31,288 nt of DNA from positions 1 through 31,288 of the forward strand of contig DJEL01000030.1 of assembly GCA_002432425.1 (NCBI GenBank), given 5' to 3'. The DNA is from Lachnospiraceae bacterium UBA5899. GTDB lineage: Bacteria > Bacillota > Clostridia > Lachnospirales > Lachnospiraceae. Made by a program: the position numbers and the translations under genes. The notes under the pieces were generated by a model. That model was not told the origin of the DNA. It did no database searches and worked only from the letters and a program-made list of their open reading frames with translations. How positions within the stretch are numbered: position 1 is the first letter of the stretch; each line of letters begins with the position of its first letter. Shown here one piece after another: positions 8,187-15,715 of the stretch.

Positions 8187-8227
8187 AAAAAAGACGTGTG
8201 AAAGTATCTTTTTCATACGTCTTTTTT
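8187..8227. terminator. Bidirectional Rho-independent terminator
   Basis: A 17-bp stem (8187-8203 with 8211-8227, one G-T wobble pair) and a 7-nt loop are bounded by A6 and T6, so it works in both directions. It separates the convergent phosphoribosyltransferase and GNAT genes. Confidence 0.85.
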
Positions 8228-8244
8228 ACGTGGAAGTTTTCCGG

Positions 8245-8643
8245 CTACAGATTGCAAATCTGAATTGCGGCGCCGTTTTCCATAACGGAAAAGCCGTGTT
8301 TTACATAGAACGGCACATTATTTTTGTCCTCCGGCATTCCTTCTATGTATAAAAAATCTTTGTATTTTTCTTTCACATATTCAATCATCCTGCCGGCAAT
8401 TCCCTGCCCCTGGTAATCCGGATGAACCAGAACATAATGTATCTGCGCCAGCATCTCCGTATCATCCAGCACCCTGGTAAGCCCCACCAGCTTTTCACCG
8501 TCCCATACCGTCAGCACTGTCGAAGAATTCATAAGCGCTTTATACAGGCGCCCCGGGTAATTACCCGAAATCCAGTTCACGGATAAAAATAACTGCTGCA
8601 CCTGTTCTTGTGTAAAAATCTTTTCTTCCGTATATTTCAACAT
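8245..8643 (-). CDS. GNAT-family N-acetyltransferase
   Basis: 132 residues; AAGGAG lies 5-6 nt before the ATG. The acetyl-CoA pyrophosphate loop is visible as VHPDYQGQGIAGRMI (73-87, the Q/R-x-x-G-x-G/A pattern), followed by a C-terminal FYVKHGFSV strand typical of the fold. The small size, with no second domain, suggests a small-molecule or amine acetyltransferase. It starts 9 nt after the HxlR regulator and is therefore probably its target or partner. The substrate is unknown. Confidence 0.85.
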   Translation of the reverse strand: MLKYTEEKIFTQEQVQQLFLSVNWISGNYPGRLYKALMNSSTVLTVWDGEKLVGLTRVLDDTEMLAQIHYVLVHPDYQGQGIAGRMIEYVKEKYKDFLYIEGMPEDKNNVPFYVKHGFSVMENGAAIQICNL

Positions 8644-8652
8644 GTTTTCTCC

Positions 8653-9036
8653 TTATCTGCGATGGTCGCATTTCTGGCACTGCACCATCTCGTTTTCTCC
8701 GTCTTCTTTATAAAATATATCGGACCACTGGCAGATACTCTGCAGAATGGGCACCACCGATTTTCCTTTTTCCGTCAGAGAGTATTCCACCCTGGGCGGA
8801 ATTTCATCATAGGATTTCCGGTGAATAATGCCGTCTTCCATCAAATCTTTTAGTGTTGCCGCCAGAACCGTATCCGTAACATTATACATTTCCTTGCGTA
8901 TCTCGCTGTAGCGCAGTCTTTCCTTTGCAGACAATACGCAGATTATCCGCGACTTCCATTTGCCGCCGAATATTGTCAGACCGTACTCCAGCGGACACCG
9001 TATGTCGTCGTCTAACTTTTTCTTATATTTTGCCAT
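8653..9036 (-). CDS. HxlR-family winged-helix transcriptional regulator
   Basis: 127 residues. The HxlR pattern is clear: CPLEYGLTIFGGKWKSRII (14-32), then LRYSEIRKEM and the DTVLAATLKDLMEDGII recognition region, then PPRVEYSLTEKG in the wing. An N-terminal cysteine (Cys14) is in the place used for thiol sensing by YodB/HypR-type members. A C-terminal C-x2-C (Cys120/Cys123) could add a redox or metal site. It probably regulates its own operon with the GNAT gene 9 nt downstream. Electrophile or oxidant sensing is inferred from the cysteines only. Confidence 0.9.
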   Translation of the reverse strand: MAKYKKKLDDDIRCPLEYGLTIFGGKWKSRIICVLSAKERLRYSEIRKEMYNVTDTVLAATLKDLMEDGIIHRKSYDEIPPRVEYSLTEKGKSVVPILQSICQWSDIFYKEDGENEMVQCQKCDHRR

Positions 9037-9068
9037 AAAAAAATCACCTTCAAACTTTTTTCAATTCC

Positions 9069-9097
9069 ATTATAGCTTGAAGGCAATCTTTTTTGAA
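9069..9097 (-). promoter_or_regulatory. Promoter of the HxlR-GNAT operon with CTTCAA repeats
   Basis: TTCAAA (9097-9092), a 17-nt spacer and TATAAT (9074-9069) lie on the minus strand. CTTCAA occurs twice in the same orientation, at the -35 and next to the -10, and a complementary TTGAAGG lies near the ribosome binding site. These could be HxlR binding sites. Confidence 0.6.
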
Positions 9098-9191
9098 GCT
9101 ACTATGAAATTTAATAGTACTTATGTTAATGAACCTGCTTCTGTTTTGGAAGATATTAGGAAATTTATAAGTCACTATGAAATTTTATATC

Positions 9192-9246
9192 TTGACTTTT
9201 GCATCGCAGTACGATATATTATGTATATCGAAGTGCGATATATCAT
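9192..9246 (+). promoter_or_regulatory. PadR promoter with three alternating operator half-sites
   Basis: TTGACT (9192-9197), 17 nt, then TATATT (9215-9220). Overlapping and following the -10 are CGATATA (9212-9218), TATATCG (9224-9230) and CGATATA (9236-9242). They form two adjacent inverted repeats with 5-nt centres that share the middle half-site. This is the expected location for PadR autorepression. Confidence 0.7.
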
Positions 9247-9269
9247 ATAAAATAAACGGAGGTAGATAA

Positions 9270-9584
9270 ATGGATCAGCACATAAAGAAAGTGTATGTTC
9301 CTATGACGGAAACTGCTTTTTTCATTCTACTGTGCTTGAGAAAGCCCAATCACGGATATGGTATAGTTCAAATGGTTGAAAAAATGACGGATGGCGCTAT
9401 TAAACTTACCCCGGGTACAATGTACGGAAGTCTATCCAAAATGGAAAAAGACCATGTAATTCGTTTTATCCGTGAAGATAATAAACGAAAAATCTATCAA
9501 ATCACAGATTTAGGGTTAGATGTTTTGCAGATTGAATTAAAGCGAATTGAACGCTTATATAAGATAGCTCAGGAGGAGATGTAA
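9270..9584 (+). CDS. PadR-family transcriptional regulator
   Basis: 104 residues; GGAGG lies 7 nt before the ATG. The PadR winged helix is clear: FFILLCLRKPNHGYGIVQMV (16-35), LTPGTMYGSLSKMEKDHVI (50-68) and the wing KRKIYQITDLGLDVL. Its length fits the short PadR-s2 class with one C-terminal dimerisation helix. It is immediately followed by a DUF2812 gene, a very common PadR partner in Firmicutes that encodes a membrane protein. The operator half-sites in its promoter suggest autoregulation. Confidence 0.93.
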   Translation: MDQHIKKVYVPMTETAFFILLCLRKPNHGYGIVQMVEKMTDGAIKLTPGTMYGSLSKMEKDHVIRFIREDNKRKIYQITDLGLDVLQIELKRIERLYKIAQEEM

Positions 9585-10119
9585 ATGGAGTCAAAAAACA
9601 ATTTAAATGGTTTACAATATTTGAGTATGAAAAAGAGCAGGAATATTTACAGGAGATGCACAAATCAGGCTGGAAATTTATTAAAGTAACAGGATTGGGC
9701 ATGTACCATTTTGAAAAATGCACTCCGCAAGATGTTGTTTATCAGCTTGACTATAATCAGGAAGGGCTTGCTCATAAAGATGAATATCTGAAAATGTTTG
9801 AAGATTGCGGCTGGGAATATATCCAAGATTTTTTCGGGTACAGTTATTTTAGAAAAGCCGTCGCTGACAATGGTTCAACAGAAGAAATTTTTTGTGATGA
9901 TGACTCAAGATTTCAAATGATGCAACGGGTAATGAAAGGCAGAATGCTACCGTTGCTGATTATATTTCTATCCGTACTGCTGCCCCAGTTTTTCATTAAC
10001 CTTTTCAGCAACAATAATTATTTATCACCATCATTATTGGCTGCATTTTAGGGATGTATCTTGTAATATTCGCCACGTTTCTGGTGAAATATATCCGGTA
10101 TAAAGAACACATTAAATAA
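9585..10119 (+). pseudogene. DUF2812 membrane protein gene with two single-base frameshifts
   Basis: Joining three frames gives a full DUF2812-type protein. The start ATG at 9585 (one base after the PadR stop) reads MESK and then must shift at an A6 run (9593-9598) into the frame reading KQFKWFTIFEYEKEQEY, which continues to a TAG at 10049. Restoring one more base at the GCATTTT run (about 10043-10049) leads into ILGMYLVIFATFLVKYIRY and a TAA at 10117-10119. Both breaks equal one missing base. The central frame is well conserved (WEYIQDFFGYSYFRK, IFCDDDSR), with a membrane segment around LLIIFLSVLLPQFF. Either the gene is freshly inactivated or the assembly has indel errors here; slippage at the A run is a further possibility. 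Confidence 0.8.
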
Positions 10120-10154
10120 TTATGTGAAATCTTTTTTCCGGACTCTCCGGTAAT

Positions 10155-10607
10155 TCAGCACAGATAAAAAACATATTCATCGGACAACCGCTGAAAACCG
10201 TAATTCTCATACAAACTTTTTCCCATCTGAGACGGATTTAGCATAATCTTACCAATCCGGTGTTCCTCCGCATAGGCTATTACACGGTTTAACAATTCTT
10301 TAGCAATTCCCCTGTTCCTGTAACAGGGTTCCACATACATATTCATAAGTCTTGCTGCCTTGCCGTTCGGGTATTTTGTTGTCGGCATCATTTCAAATAA
10401 TGTAATGCCCACGGTAGCAATCATCTGTCTGTCATGTTCACACACAAAAGCAATATGCGTTCCGCCTTTCATGTTGCGCCTAAAAAAATCCAAAGTTTCC
10501 GCATAAATCAATTCCGGAGTAAAATCCGGGTCAAGTTCTTTTCTCATCCGCATTCTAATGTCAGTCAATGCTTCGCAATCAGAAACCGTCGCAATTCTAT
10601 ATTTCAT
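10155..10607 (-). CDS. GNAT-family N-acetyltransferase
   Basis: 150 residues. The acetyl-CoA loop is RNRGIAKELL (97-106) after MNMYVEPCY, and the C-terminus has the expected LYENYGFQRL strand. The sequence resembles the single-domain GNATs common in Clostridia. It begins 46 nt after the NOTUM-like esterase on the same strand and may be its co-transcribed partner. The ribosome binding site is weak (TTAGGA about 8 nt before ATG). The substrate is unknown. Confidence 0.83.
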   Translation of the reverse strand: MKYRIATVSDCEALTDIRMRMRKELDPDFTPELIYAETLDFFRRNMKGGTHIAFVCEHDRQMIATVGITLFEMMPTTKYPNGKAARLMNMYVEPCYRNRGIAKELLNRVIAYAEEHRIGKIMLNPSQMGKSLYENYGFQRLSDEYVFYLC

Positions 10608-10653
10608 TATTTGTCCTAATCCCTCTTAAAATCTTCTTCCTTATGATTTTCGC

Positions 10654-11799
10654 CTAATATTCCTTATCAATCAGCTCCACACCATAGTCATGTAATCGAC
10701 CTTCTATGGCATCTGTCAGCCATCCGGCAACAGATTTCTGCTGTTCTTCAAAAGGCAGCCATACCGCCGGAGTTGCAATAATTGTATGTGCCGTCATGTT
10801 TCTTGGGTCATTATACCACGCAACACCGTCCCAGATAAACAGACTTACGCCTGCTTCCTTAAATTGTGGTATAGTATCCTTCAGTATCTGCTGAAACTCA
10901 TCCGCCTGCTTTTCATCCACATCCATTATCCCGTCATCAAAGTAGTTTTGAACCTTTGCCAAATCCCCATCGCGGGTCGAACAGTCAAACAACAGATGGA
11001 TATCCTCCCCATATTTTTCATGTAGTGAAACAAAACAGTCCAACGTAAGATTTTTGCTCACCAGCTTATCGGATATTGCCTTTGGCGTCTCCCATACATC
11101 TGTTGCGATACTATGCCAGTTATCGTTCAAAAGCAAAGCTGCATCCACAAGCACATTCTTGCTTTTTGCATTCGGAAAATAGTTGGTAAACACATCATCT
11201 GCCAGCAATGCCGCTCCAAATCCGCCGGCACTGTATCCTGTAACTAAAACGGTTTCTGCATCGCCGATTCCTGCCAGTTCCATTACCTTATTCATGGTTT
11301 CTGTATAATTGACATAACCATTATGATACAAAATCTTTTCTTTTCCATCAGTATCTGTATAATGAAATTCTCCGGTACCGGCGTGAAAATCTCCGGTTGC
11401 ATAAGGAAAAAGGATGATGCTCCAGTCTTCAAACGGGCTTCCATCCACATCTGATGCAATTCCTCCCATATTCATGGTTACATTGGCAAGCATATCAATA
11501 GCGATTTCCTTTGTATTATAAGTATCGTCTTTTGCAGTCTCTTCATTGACGCTTACTCCTCCGCCGGCAAAATAGATTAATACTTTATTGCTGCTTCCTT
11601 TTTTGAACAATGCACGATAACGGTCTCCTTCTGAGGTTTTCATCTCAGAGCTTGTCACCCGGTACCATTTCCCCACTTTTGGATTTTTCTTCAGATTTGG
11701 ATATTGCAGCACAAACATATACGCGAAAATTCCAATGATAATCAATGCCGTAAAAATAATTGCCAGTACTTTTCCCGCTATTTTTAATACCTTCTTCAT
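10654..11799 (-). CDS. Membrane-anchored pectinacetylesterase/NOTUM-like esterase
   Basis: 381 residues; AAGGAG precedes the ATG by about 9 nt. A lysine-rich start and one hydrophobic helix (about 9-31) form an uncleaved anchor or signal, placing the enzyme outside the membrane. The catalytic region shows KVLIYFAGGG (oxyanion-hole strand, 72-81), FPYATGDFHAG (131-141) and the nucleophile elbow VTGYSAGGFGA with Ser190. Candidate Asp272/Asp277 and His338 in NMTAHTII complete a triad. The order of these motifs matches the PAE/NOTUM family of carboxylester hydrolases, which deacetylate polysaccharides or remove acyl groups. The divergent TetR gene and the palindrome between them point to TetR control. 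Confidence 0.75.
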   Translation of the reverse strand: MKKVLKIAGKVLAIIFTALIIIGIFAYMFVLQYPNLKKNPKVGKWYRVTSSEMKTSEGDRYRALFKKGSSNKVLIYFAGGGVSVNEETAKDDTYNTKEIAIDMLANVTMNMGGIASDVDGSPFEDWSIILFPYATGDFHAGTGEFHYTDTDGKEKILYHNGYVNYTETMNKVMELAGIGDAETVLVTGYSAGGFGAALLADDVFTNYFPNAKSKNVLVDAALLLNDNWHSIATDVWETPKAISDKLVSKNLTLDCFVSLHEKYGEDIHLLFDCSTRDGDLAKVQNYFDDGIMDVDEKQADEFQQILKDTIPQFKEAGVSLFIWDGVAWYNDPRNMTAHTIIATPAVWLPFEEQQKSVAGWLTDAIEGRLHDYGVELIDKEY

Positions 11800-11811
11800 T
11801 CACTTTTCTCC

Positions 11812-11864
11812 TTGACATTTTGATGGAACTTTTGTACCATCTTCAATGTAACAAATGTACCATC
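11812..11864. promoter_or_regulatory. TetR operator and promoter region
   Basis: On the plus strand TTGACA (11812-11817) is followed after 17 nt by TACCAT (11835-11840), a weak -10. A 20-bp near-palindrome GATGGAAC-TTTT-GTACCATC (11822-11841, one mismatch) covers the spacer and the -10. The half-site GTACCATC is repeated at 11857-11864, and TTGTACCA recurs at 11915-11922. This is probably the binding region of the divergent TetR protein. Confidence 0.6.
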
Positions 11865-11924
11865 GCTTCCCACGAAAATCAAGCCATTAGAAAAAATGGC
11901 ACAAATAAGGAGATTTGTACCAGC

Positions 11925-12425
11925 ATGAATAATCAGGATAAAAATACCTATGTCAAGCAGAGAATTACCGAAACTTTATTGGAATTGTTAAAGAAAAGAG
12001 AACTTTCAGAAATAAATATAGGAGAGCTTACAACCATTGCGCAGGTAAGCAGGAATTCGTTTTACAGAAACTACACCAACAAGGAAGATATCATAAGAAG
12101 CTATTTTTCTAAGATGCTGTCCGAATGGGAAATTGAATGGAAGCAAAGCGGCTCTGATTCCAATGCAGAACTGTTTGGGCATCTTTTTATGTATCTGAAG
12201 CAGCATAGTGATACCATGATATTAATTCAGGAACGTGGTTTATTTTATCTATTTAAAGAAGGATATTTAACTCTCTGGGGACCCTCAGCGGAAATGGATA
12301 ACGTGACCGCTTATACACTTTCTTTTATTGCAAACGGTGTGCTCGGCTGGATTGAAGAATGGCTGAAACGCGGTATGACCGAATCAGCAGAGACTATGAT
12401 TGCGCTTCTTTTACGAACGGCATAA
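11925..12425 (+). CDS. TetR/AcrR-family transcriptional regulator
   Basis: 166 residues from ATG 11925. Upstream in-frame ATGs lack a ribosome binding site; AAGGAG sits 12 nt before this start, a rather long spacing. The N-terminal helix-turn-helix reads INIGELTTIAQVSRNSFYRNYTNKEDII in outline (31-57), the TetR signature. The C-terminal half is a helical ligand/dimer domain. It is divergent from the NOTUM-like esterase and flanked by a repeated GTACCATC motif, so local control of the esterase and itself is likely. Its last 32 nt overlap the degraded hydrolase on the other strand. Confidence 0.88.
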   Translation: MNNQDKNTYVKQRITETLLELLKKRELSEINIGELTTIAQVSRNSFYRNYTNKEDIIRSYFSKMLSEWEIEWKQSGSDSNAELFGHLFMYLKQHSDTMILIQERGLFYLFKEGYLTLWGPSAEMDNVTAYTLSFIANGVLGWIEEWLKRGMTESAETMIALLLRTA

Positions 12426-13038
12426 CCGCATAAGTATGATACATGCCTTCCGCAATTTCAAGTGTTACTTTTGCCCCATAGCTTCTTAAACACTCTGCGG
12501 TTGACTGCGCCGCTGCCGAAAAGACTTCGTCCCCGTCATAGGAAAGATAAACATCCTTTATCCCTTCATAAATACCTTTGGATGTATACAGTAATTCTTC
12601 CGGAAGTTCTTTTCCGCCTGTCATCCCCTTAAAAATATTGTCCAGCGCGGTGGTGCTCATAATTAAATCTGTCTTGTTAAGCTCTTCTGCCCTTTTTCTT
12701 TCTTCTGCCGTCAAGGCGGAGCCGGGAGAACTGAGCGCAATCTTTCCAGACATCGGAGTGCCTTCTCCCTGCCTGTTGATATATGACATCAGCCAGAGAA
12801 CCATAGCCGCTCCCGATGAACCTCCCAAAAAGGCAATCTTTTCTGCCGGATAATGCTCCAATGCCATTTTATAAGTCGCATATAACATGTTCAGCGCATC
12901 TATCAAATCATGCTCCGGTGCAAGCGGAAAATACGGAAGCAGCATATTTCTTCCGGTATCTTTCGCCAATGCAATCAGTTCCTTTGCCTGGGATGGTTTG
13001 TCTTTCTTAATTTTGGTCTTTCTTAACTTGTGTCTTTC
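12394..13038 (-). pseudogene. Alpha/beta hydrolase (fold-3) remnant, truncated at both ends
   Basis: The open frame runs from just after an in-frame TAA (13041-13039) to the TAG at 12396-12394. It contains KELIALAKDTGRNMLLPYFP, LAPEHD, the nucleophile elbow GGSSGAAM, YDGDEVF (Asp) and MYHTYAVMP (His), the order of the hormone-sensitive-lipase-like hydrolases. The HGGG oxyanion motif and about the first hundred residues are missing, and the C-terminus stops early where it collides with the TetR gene. No convincing ribosome binding site or ATG exists; the first possible start is TTG 12969. The upstream edge runs into a 16-bp tandem repeat. It is judged non-functional. Confidence 0.75.
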
Positions 13039-13064
13039 TTAATTTGCATCTTTCTTAATGACTT
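13001..13064. repeat. Four tandem copies of a 16-bp repeat
   Basis: TCTTTCTTAA begins at 13001, 13017, 13033 and 13049, exactly 16 bp apart. The six following bases vary in each unit (TTTTGG, CTTGTG, TTTGCA, TGACTT). The period is not a multiple of three, so copy-number change would shift the reading frame of the adjoining hydrolase remnant. Confidence 0.85.
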
Positions 13065-13111
13065 TTTGTCATTATGGCAGTTAACAGAGTCTAAGTCAGG
13101 TTTTGCACAAC

Positions 13112-13145
13112 AAAAAAGGTAAGTATCCATTTTTGATACTTACCT
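13112..13145 (-). terminator. Rho-independent terminator of the O-acetyltransferase unit
   Basis: On the minus strand a perfect 11-bp stem (13145-13135 with 13127-13117) with a 7-nt loop is followed by TTTTTT (13117-13112). It lies about 30 nt after the acetyltransferase stop. Confidence 0.88.
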
Positions 13146-13175
13146 GTAATCTCCGCTGTTTCCGTGTCTATTCTT

Positions 13176-13775
13176 TCAGAACAGGATTTTTTCCGGAGCA
13201 ATCTTATCCTTTTCACTGATAGGACGAATTACTTTGCATGGAACGCCTGCCGCCACAACGCCCGCCGGGATGTCATGCGTTACAACGCTCCCCGCACCGA
13301 TAACCGAACCGGCTCCGATGGTCACGCCGCCGCATACCGTAGCGTTTGCACCAATCCAAACATTTTCTTCCAGTGTAACAGGAGCCGAGGTGCCAATTCC
13401 CCGGCTTCGTTGTTCCGGGTCAGCGGCATGTCCGGAACAGGCAATGCACACACCGGGAGCAATAAATGCGCCGGATCCAATATTTACCGGAGATGTGTCC
13501 AGAATAACGCAGTTATAATTTATAACAACCAGCCCGTGAGTATGGATATTAAAACCATAGTCGCAATGAAAATCCGGCTCGATACCGGCCATGGGTGAGC
13601 AGGTGCCCAGAAGTTCCTGCAAAATGGCTCGACGCCTGTCCTGTTCACCCGGCGCCGTACGGTTATATTCCCAGCAAAGCTTCTTTGCCCGGTTCTGCTC
13701 CTCACCCGGTATATTTTCATAGCCACTGGCATACGGAGCCTGACTTTTTATAATTTCAAGAGGTGTCATGTTCAT
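13176..13775 (-). CDS. Sugar O-acetyltransferase (maltose/galactoside acetyltransferase family)
   Basis: 199 residues. The N-terminal Maa domain (about 1-60) is followed by left-handed beta-helix hexapeptide repeats (VWIGANATVCGGVTIGAG and on, ending AGVPCKVIRPI). The catalytic His is probably His116 in CSGHAADP, equivalent to the histidine of LacA/Maa. The family acetylates the 6-OH of glucose, maltose or galactosides using acetyl-CoA; the trimer is cytoplasmic. AAAGGA lies 8 nt before the start. The ATG overlaps the stop of the damaged gene upstream (ATGA), so it was once translationally coupled. It is the only intact gene of the degenerate block and has its own terminator. Confidence 0.9.
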   Translation of the reverse strand: MNMTPLEIIKSQAPYASGYENIPGEEQNRAKKLCWEYNRTAPGEQDRRRAILQELLGTCSPMAGIEPDFHCDYGFNIHTHGLVVINYNCVILDTSPVNIGSGAFIAPGVCIACSGHAADPEQRSRGIGTSAPVTLEENVWIGANATVCGGVTIGAGSVIGAGSVVTHDIPAGVVAAGVPCKVIRPISEKDKIAPEKILF

Positions 13776-14123
13776 AAATAGTATCCTTTCTCTCCCATCC
13801 CTATTGTCATCCAGAACTCTTCATCATCTTCCGTCCAGACGCTGACACTGGAGCCCGTAAACGCATAAGAACATCTTTCGCTATCGTCAACATCCCCGTT
13901 ATTATTCTCGGATAGTATTTTAACCAATTCCTTCTGTTCCGTATCAAAAGCCGACACCCCATAAATATAGGGTTTCAAAATGCCGCCAGGTGCCTCCGCC
14001 ATATTGTTCCCGTATCTTTTCCGGTTCTCCCAACAAACGGATGACTTCGTCTTTACCGGCTTCCAGATATACGCTTTTGTCGTCAATCGTAATTTTTTCC
14101 AGTGGAAATAAAGTAATCTTCAT
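13772..14123 (-). pseudogene. Small protein of unknown family, broken by an internal deletion and frameshift
   Basis: The start ATG at 14123 (AAGGAG 7 nt upstream) reads MKITLFPLEKITIDDKSVYL and continues through LLGEPEKIREQYGGGTWRHF before running into a TGA at about 13944. The other half, with GGILKPYIYGVSAFDTEQKE and ending EFWMTIGMGEKGYYL, lies in a different frame and ends at 13772. The two halves read like one protein whose middle has been lost, with the junction near GGCGGCATTTTGAAACC. I recognise the shape from hypothetical proteins of Lachnospiraceae but know no function. The order and overlap with the neighbours suggest a former operon member. Confidence 0.65.
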
Positions 14124-14696
14124 CAATAATCTCCTTCCGATAGCCTTTCCTTAAACTCTTATTTAAGTTACACCTGCCCTTCCCCAGGCAAACAAAGAAA
14201 AATATATCTGGTATGGCTTCCCTGCCAAATGTTTTAACCGCCATCCGATACATCGCTTTTGCATGTATCCGGTCGTGCCAGATAAATCTGCGCAACACCT
14301 TCCGCAGTGACCATTCCTCATCATAGCTTCCGCGAAATACTGTGTTTTTCAAAAAATCCGGCTGGCTTTCCAGCAAAGAAAATCCCGTGCGGATTTCAAT
14401 GCCAATGCTTTTAATTCTTCATACTCTTCTATGTTTAATTCTTCCATCTCCCTGTCGAAAAGCACGTCGGAGTCAGCATCGGAAATCGTAAGCTCCGATG
14501 CTTTTTCCTGCACAATTTCAGTTTCCGTGACATCAGGGAGCGGCTTGCCCGCCCATCTTAAATACGCTGCGATTTCCAATGGCATTTTCCGAATGGCTTC
14601 TTCTTTCGTCCTGCCTCTGGTATAAGCACCTGTAAAATTATCGGAATACAGAATACTATCATTGCCATTGTGTTCCCATACACACCTTATTTTCAT
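14083..14696 (-). pseudogene. DinB-like protein gene with internal deletion and frameshift
   Basis: From ATG 14696 (AAGGAA upstream) the frame reads MKIRCVWEHNGNDSILYSDN, continues to KALALKSARDFL, then ends at a TGA near 14349. In another frame, starting at the same point, SLLESQPDFLKNTVFRGSYD continues with WSLRKVLRRFIWHDRIHAKA, whose His residues resemble the metal-binding helices of DinB-like proteins. The first part looks like a HicB-like/DUF N-domain. By comparison with remembered full-length relatives, some 60-70 residues between the halves are missing, and the junction lies at about 14365-14375. The tail runs 41 nt into the next gene's start. It is judged inactive. Confidence 0.6.
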
Positions 14697-14716
14697 ATGT
14701 ACATTCCTTCCGCGAA

Positions 14717-15347
14717 TTATTTCACCTTTAATATTGTGTCATGGCATACCGTACCGTTTTCCGCAATCGTGGATTTCCGGATAAATTTAGCATGATGCTT
14801 CAATACTCCGTATGCATACCAGTCATGCGTGCAGAACACCTTGCAAAACTCCGGATACCCATGTTCTTTACAGGTATCAAAATACAGACACCGGCTGATT
14901 TCATAAGCATATCCTTTTTCATCATCCTGCAGGATTTCTATATCCCAGCAGGTCCTTTTTTCGCCTTGCAAATCATCAAAAAAAGGACTGTCTTACTATT
15001 TTATAACCGTTGGGCAATAAATCGGCTCCCTTGTATAATACGGATGAAAATTTTCGCATAAAAGCGCACATGAAATCATATGCCTGAATTCCTTCGGCTT
15101 CCGTCAATCCTCTTTCCCGCAGTATCTCATAGGCTGCCAGTCCGGAAAAAATGTTGAGATACGAAGTAAATTTGCCTCTCTCATTTCCCATATCCGCCTC
15201 ATCCATATACCGGTAGAACCGTTCTTCGTACTCCTGCACAATCTCCTGTGCCGGCAATGCGGTATTACGTGCCACATACTTTTTTAATTTCTTTTTATAT
15301 CCGGATAATAACATCCGGCATGTTTTTTTCTCTTTCTCTGTCAGCAT
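14717..15347 (-). pseudogene. L-2-amino-thiazoline-4-carboxylate hydrolase-family gene with one homopolymer frameshift
   Basis: GGGAGG precedes ATG 15347. The frame runs through YVARNTALPAQEIVQEYEER, GLAAYEILRERG and LLPNGYKIVRQSFF, then stops at TGA because of a T7 run (minus strand, about 14984-14978). Removing one T restores DDLQGEKRTCWDIEILQDD, then EISRCLYFDTCKEHGYPEFC and CHDTI, ending at 14717, for a total near 209 residues. The cysteine-rich second half matches the family named for opening a thiazoline ring on the way to L-cysteine, though most members are uncharacterised. Everything but this single base looks intact, so recent inactivation, strand slippage or a sequencing error are all possible. 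Confidence 0.75.
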
Positions 15348-15403
15348 TTCTTCACCTCCCGTTTCCGGGTCTTGCCTCTTCTTTTTCGTAGTTCATCCGC
15401 ATC

Positions 15404-15625
15404 CTAATGATTTCTGTATTTATTCAATACTTCGTCCGGAATATGGCAGTAGCTGCAATCCTCCGGGTATCGTTCCAGATGATGCTGATGTTCTTCCGCA
15501 CTTCTGACATAATTCGTCAAAGGCAATACTTCTACTGCAATCTTATCGCGGTCTTCCCGATGATTGATAAAGGCTTTTGCCTCTTCAAGATGCTTCTCGG
15601 AAGTACTGTAAATACCGGTTCCATG
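15404..15625 (-). pseudogene. msrA: C-terminal fragment of peptide-methionine sulfoxide reductase A
   Basis: In one minus-strand frame the sequence reads HGTGIYSTSEKHLEEAKAFI, then IAVEVLPLTNYVRSAEEHQH and ERYPEDCSYCHIPDEVLNKY, ending with TAG at 15406-15404. This is the distal part of MsrA: the TGIY..S..H element, the EEHQ..L motif, and the closing YCHIP. The catalytic GCFW half is absent; upstream sequence (to 15765) reads as unrelated short frames. It is therefore a 5'-deleted relic of an enzyme that repairs oxidised methionine. It lies about 55 nt before the thiazoline-carboxylate hydrolase start, as part of the same decayed array. Confidence 0.78.
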
Positions 15626-15715
15626 CTTCTTTTGCCTTTCCGCTTTTCAAAATCTAACACTTCACTCATAGAATAACGTACCATTTTTTCGTAGCCCTCG
15701 CAAGCTTTTCCGGGG

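Noticed and set aside
10134..10153. CCGGA-CTC-TCCGG hairpin before the GNAT gene end
   Set aside because: The T-run is on the wrong side for a terminator of either neighbour, and the stem is only 5 bp.
12394..15625. Idea that the small overlapping ORFs form a new operon of compact proteins
   Set aside because: Each pair of adjacent frames joins into one recognisable longer protein with missing parts, which fits decay better.
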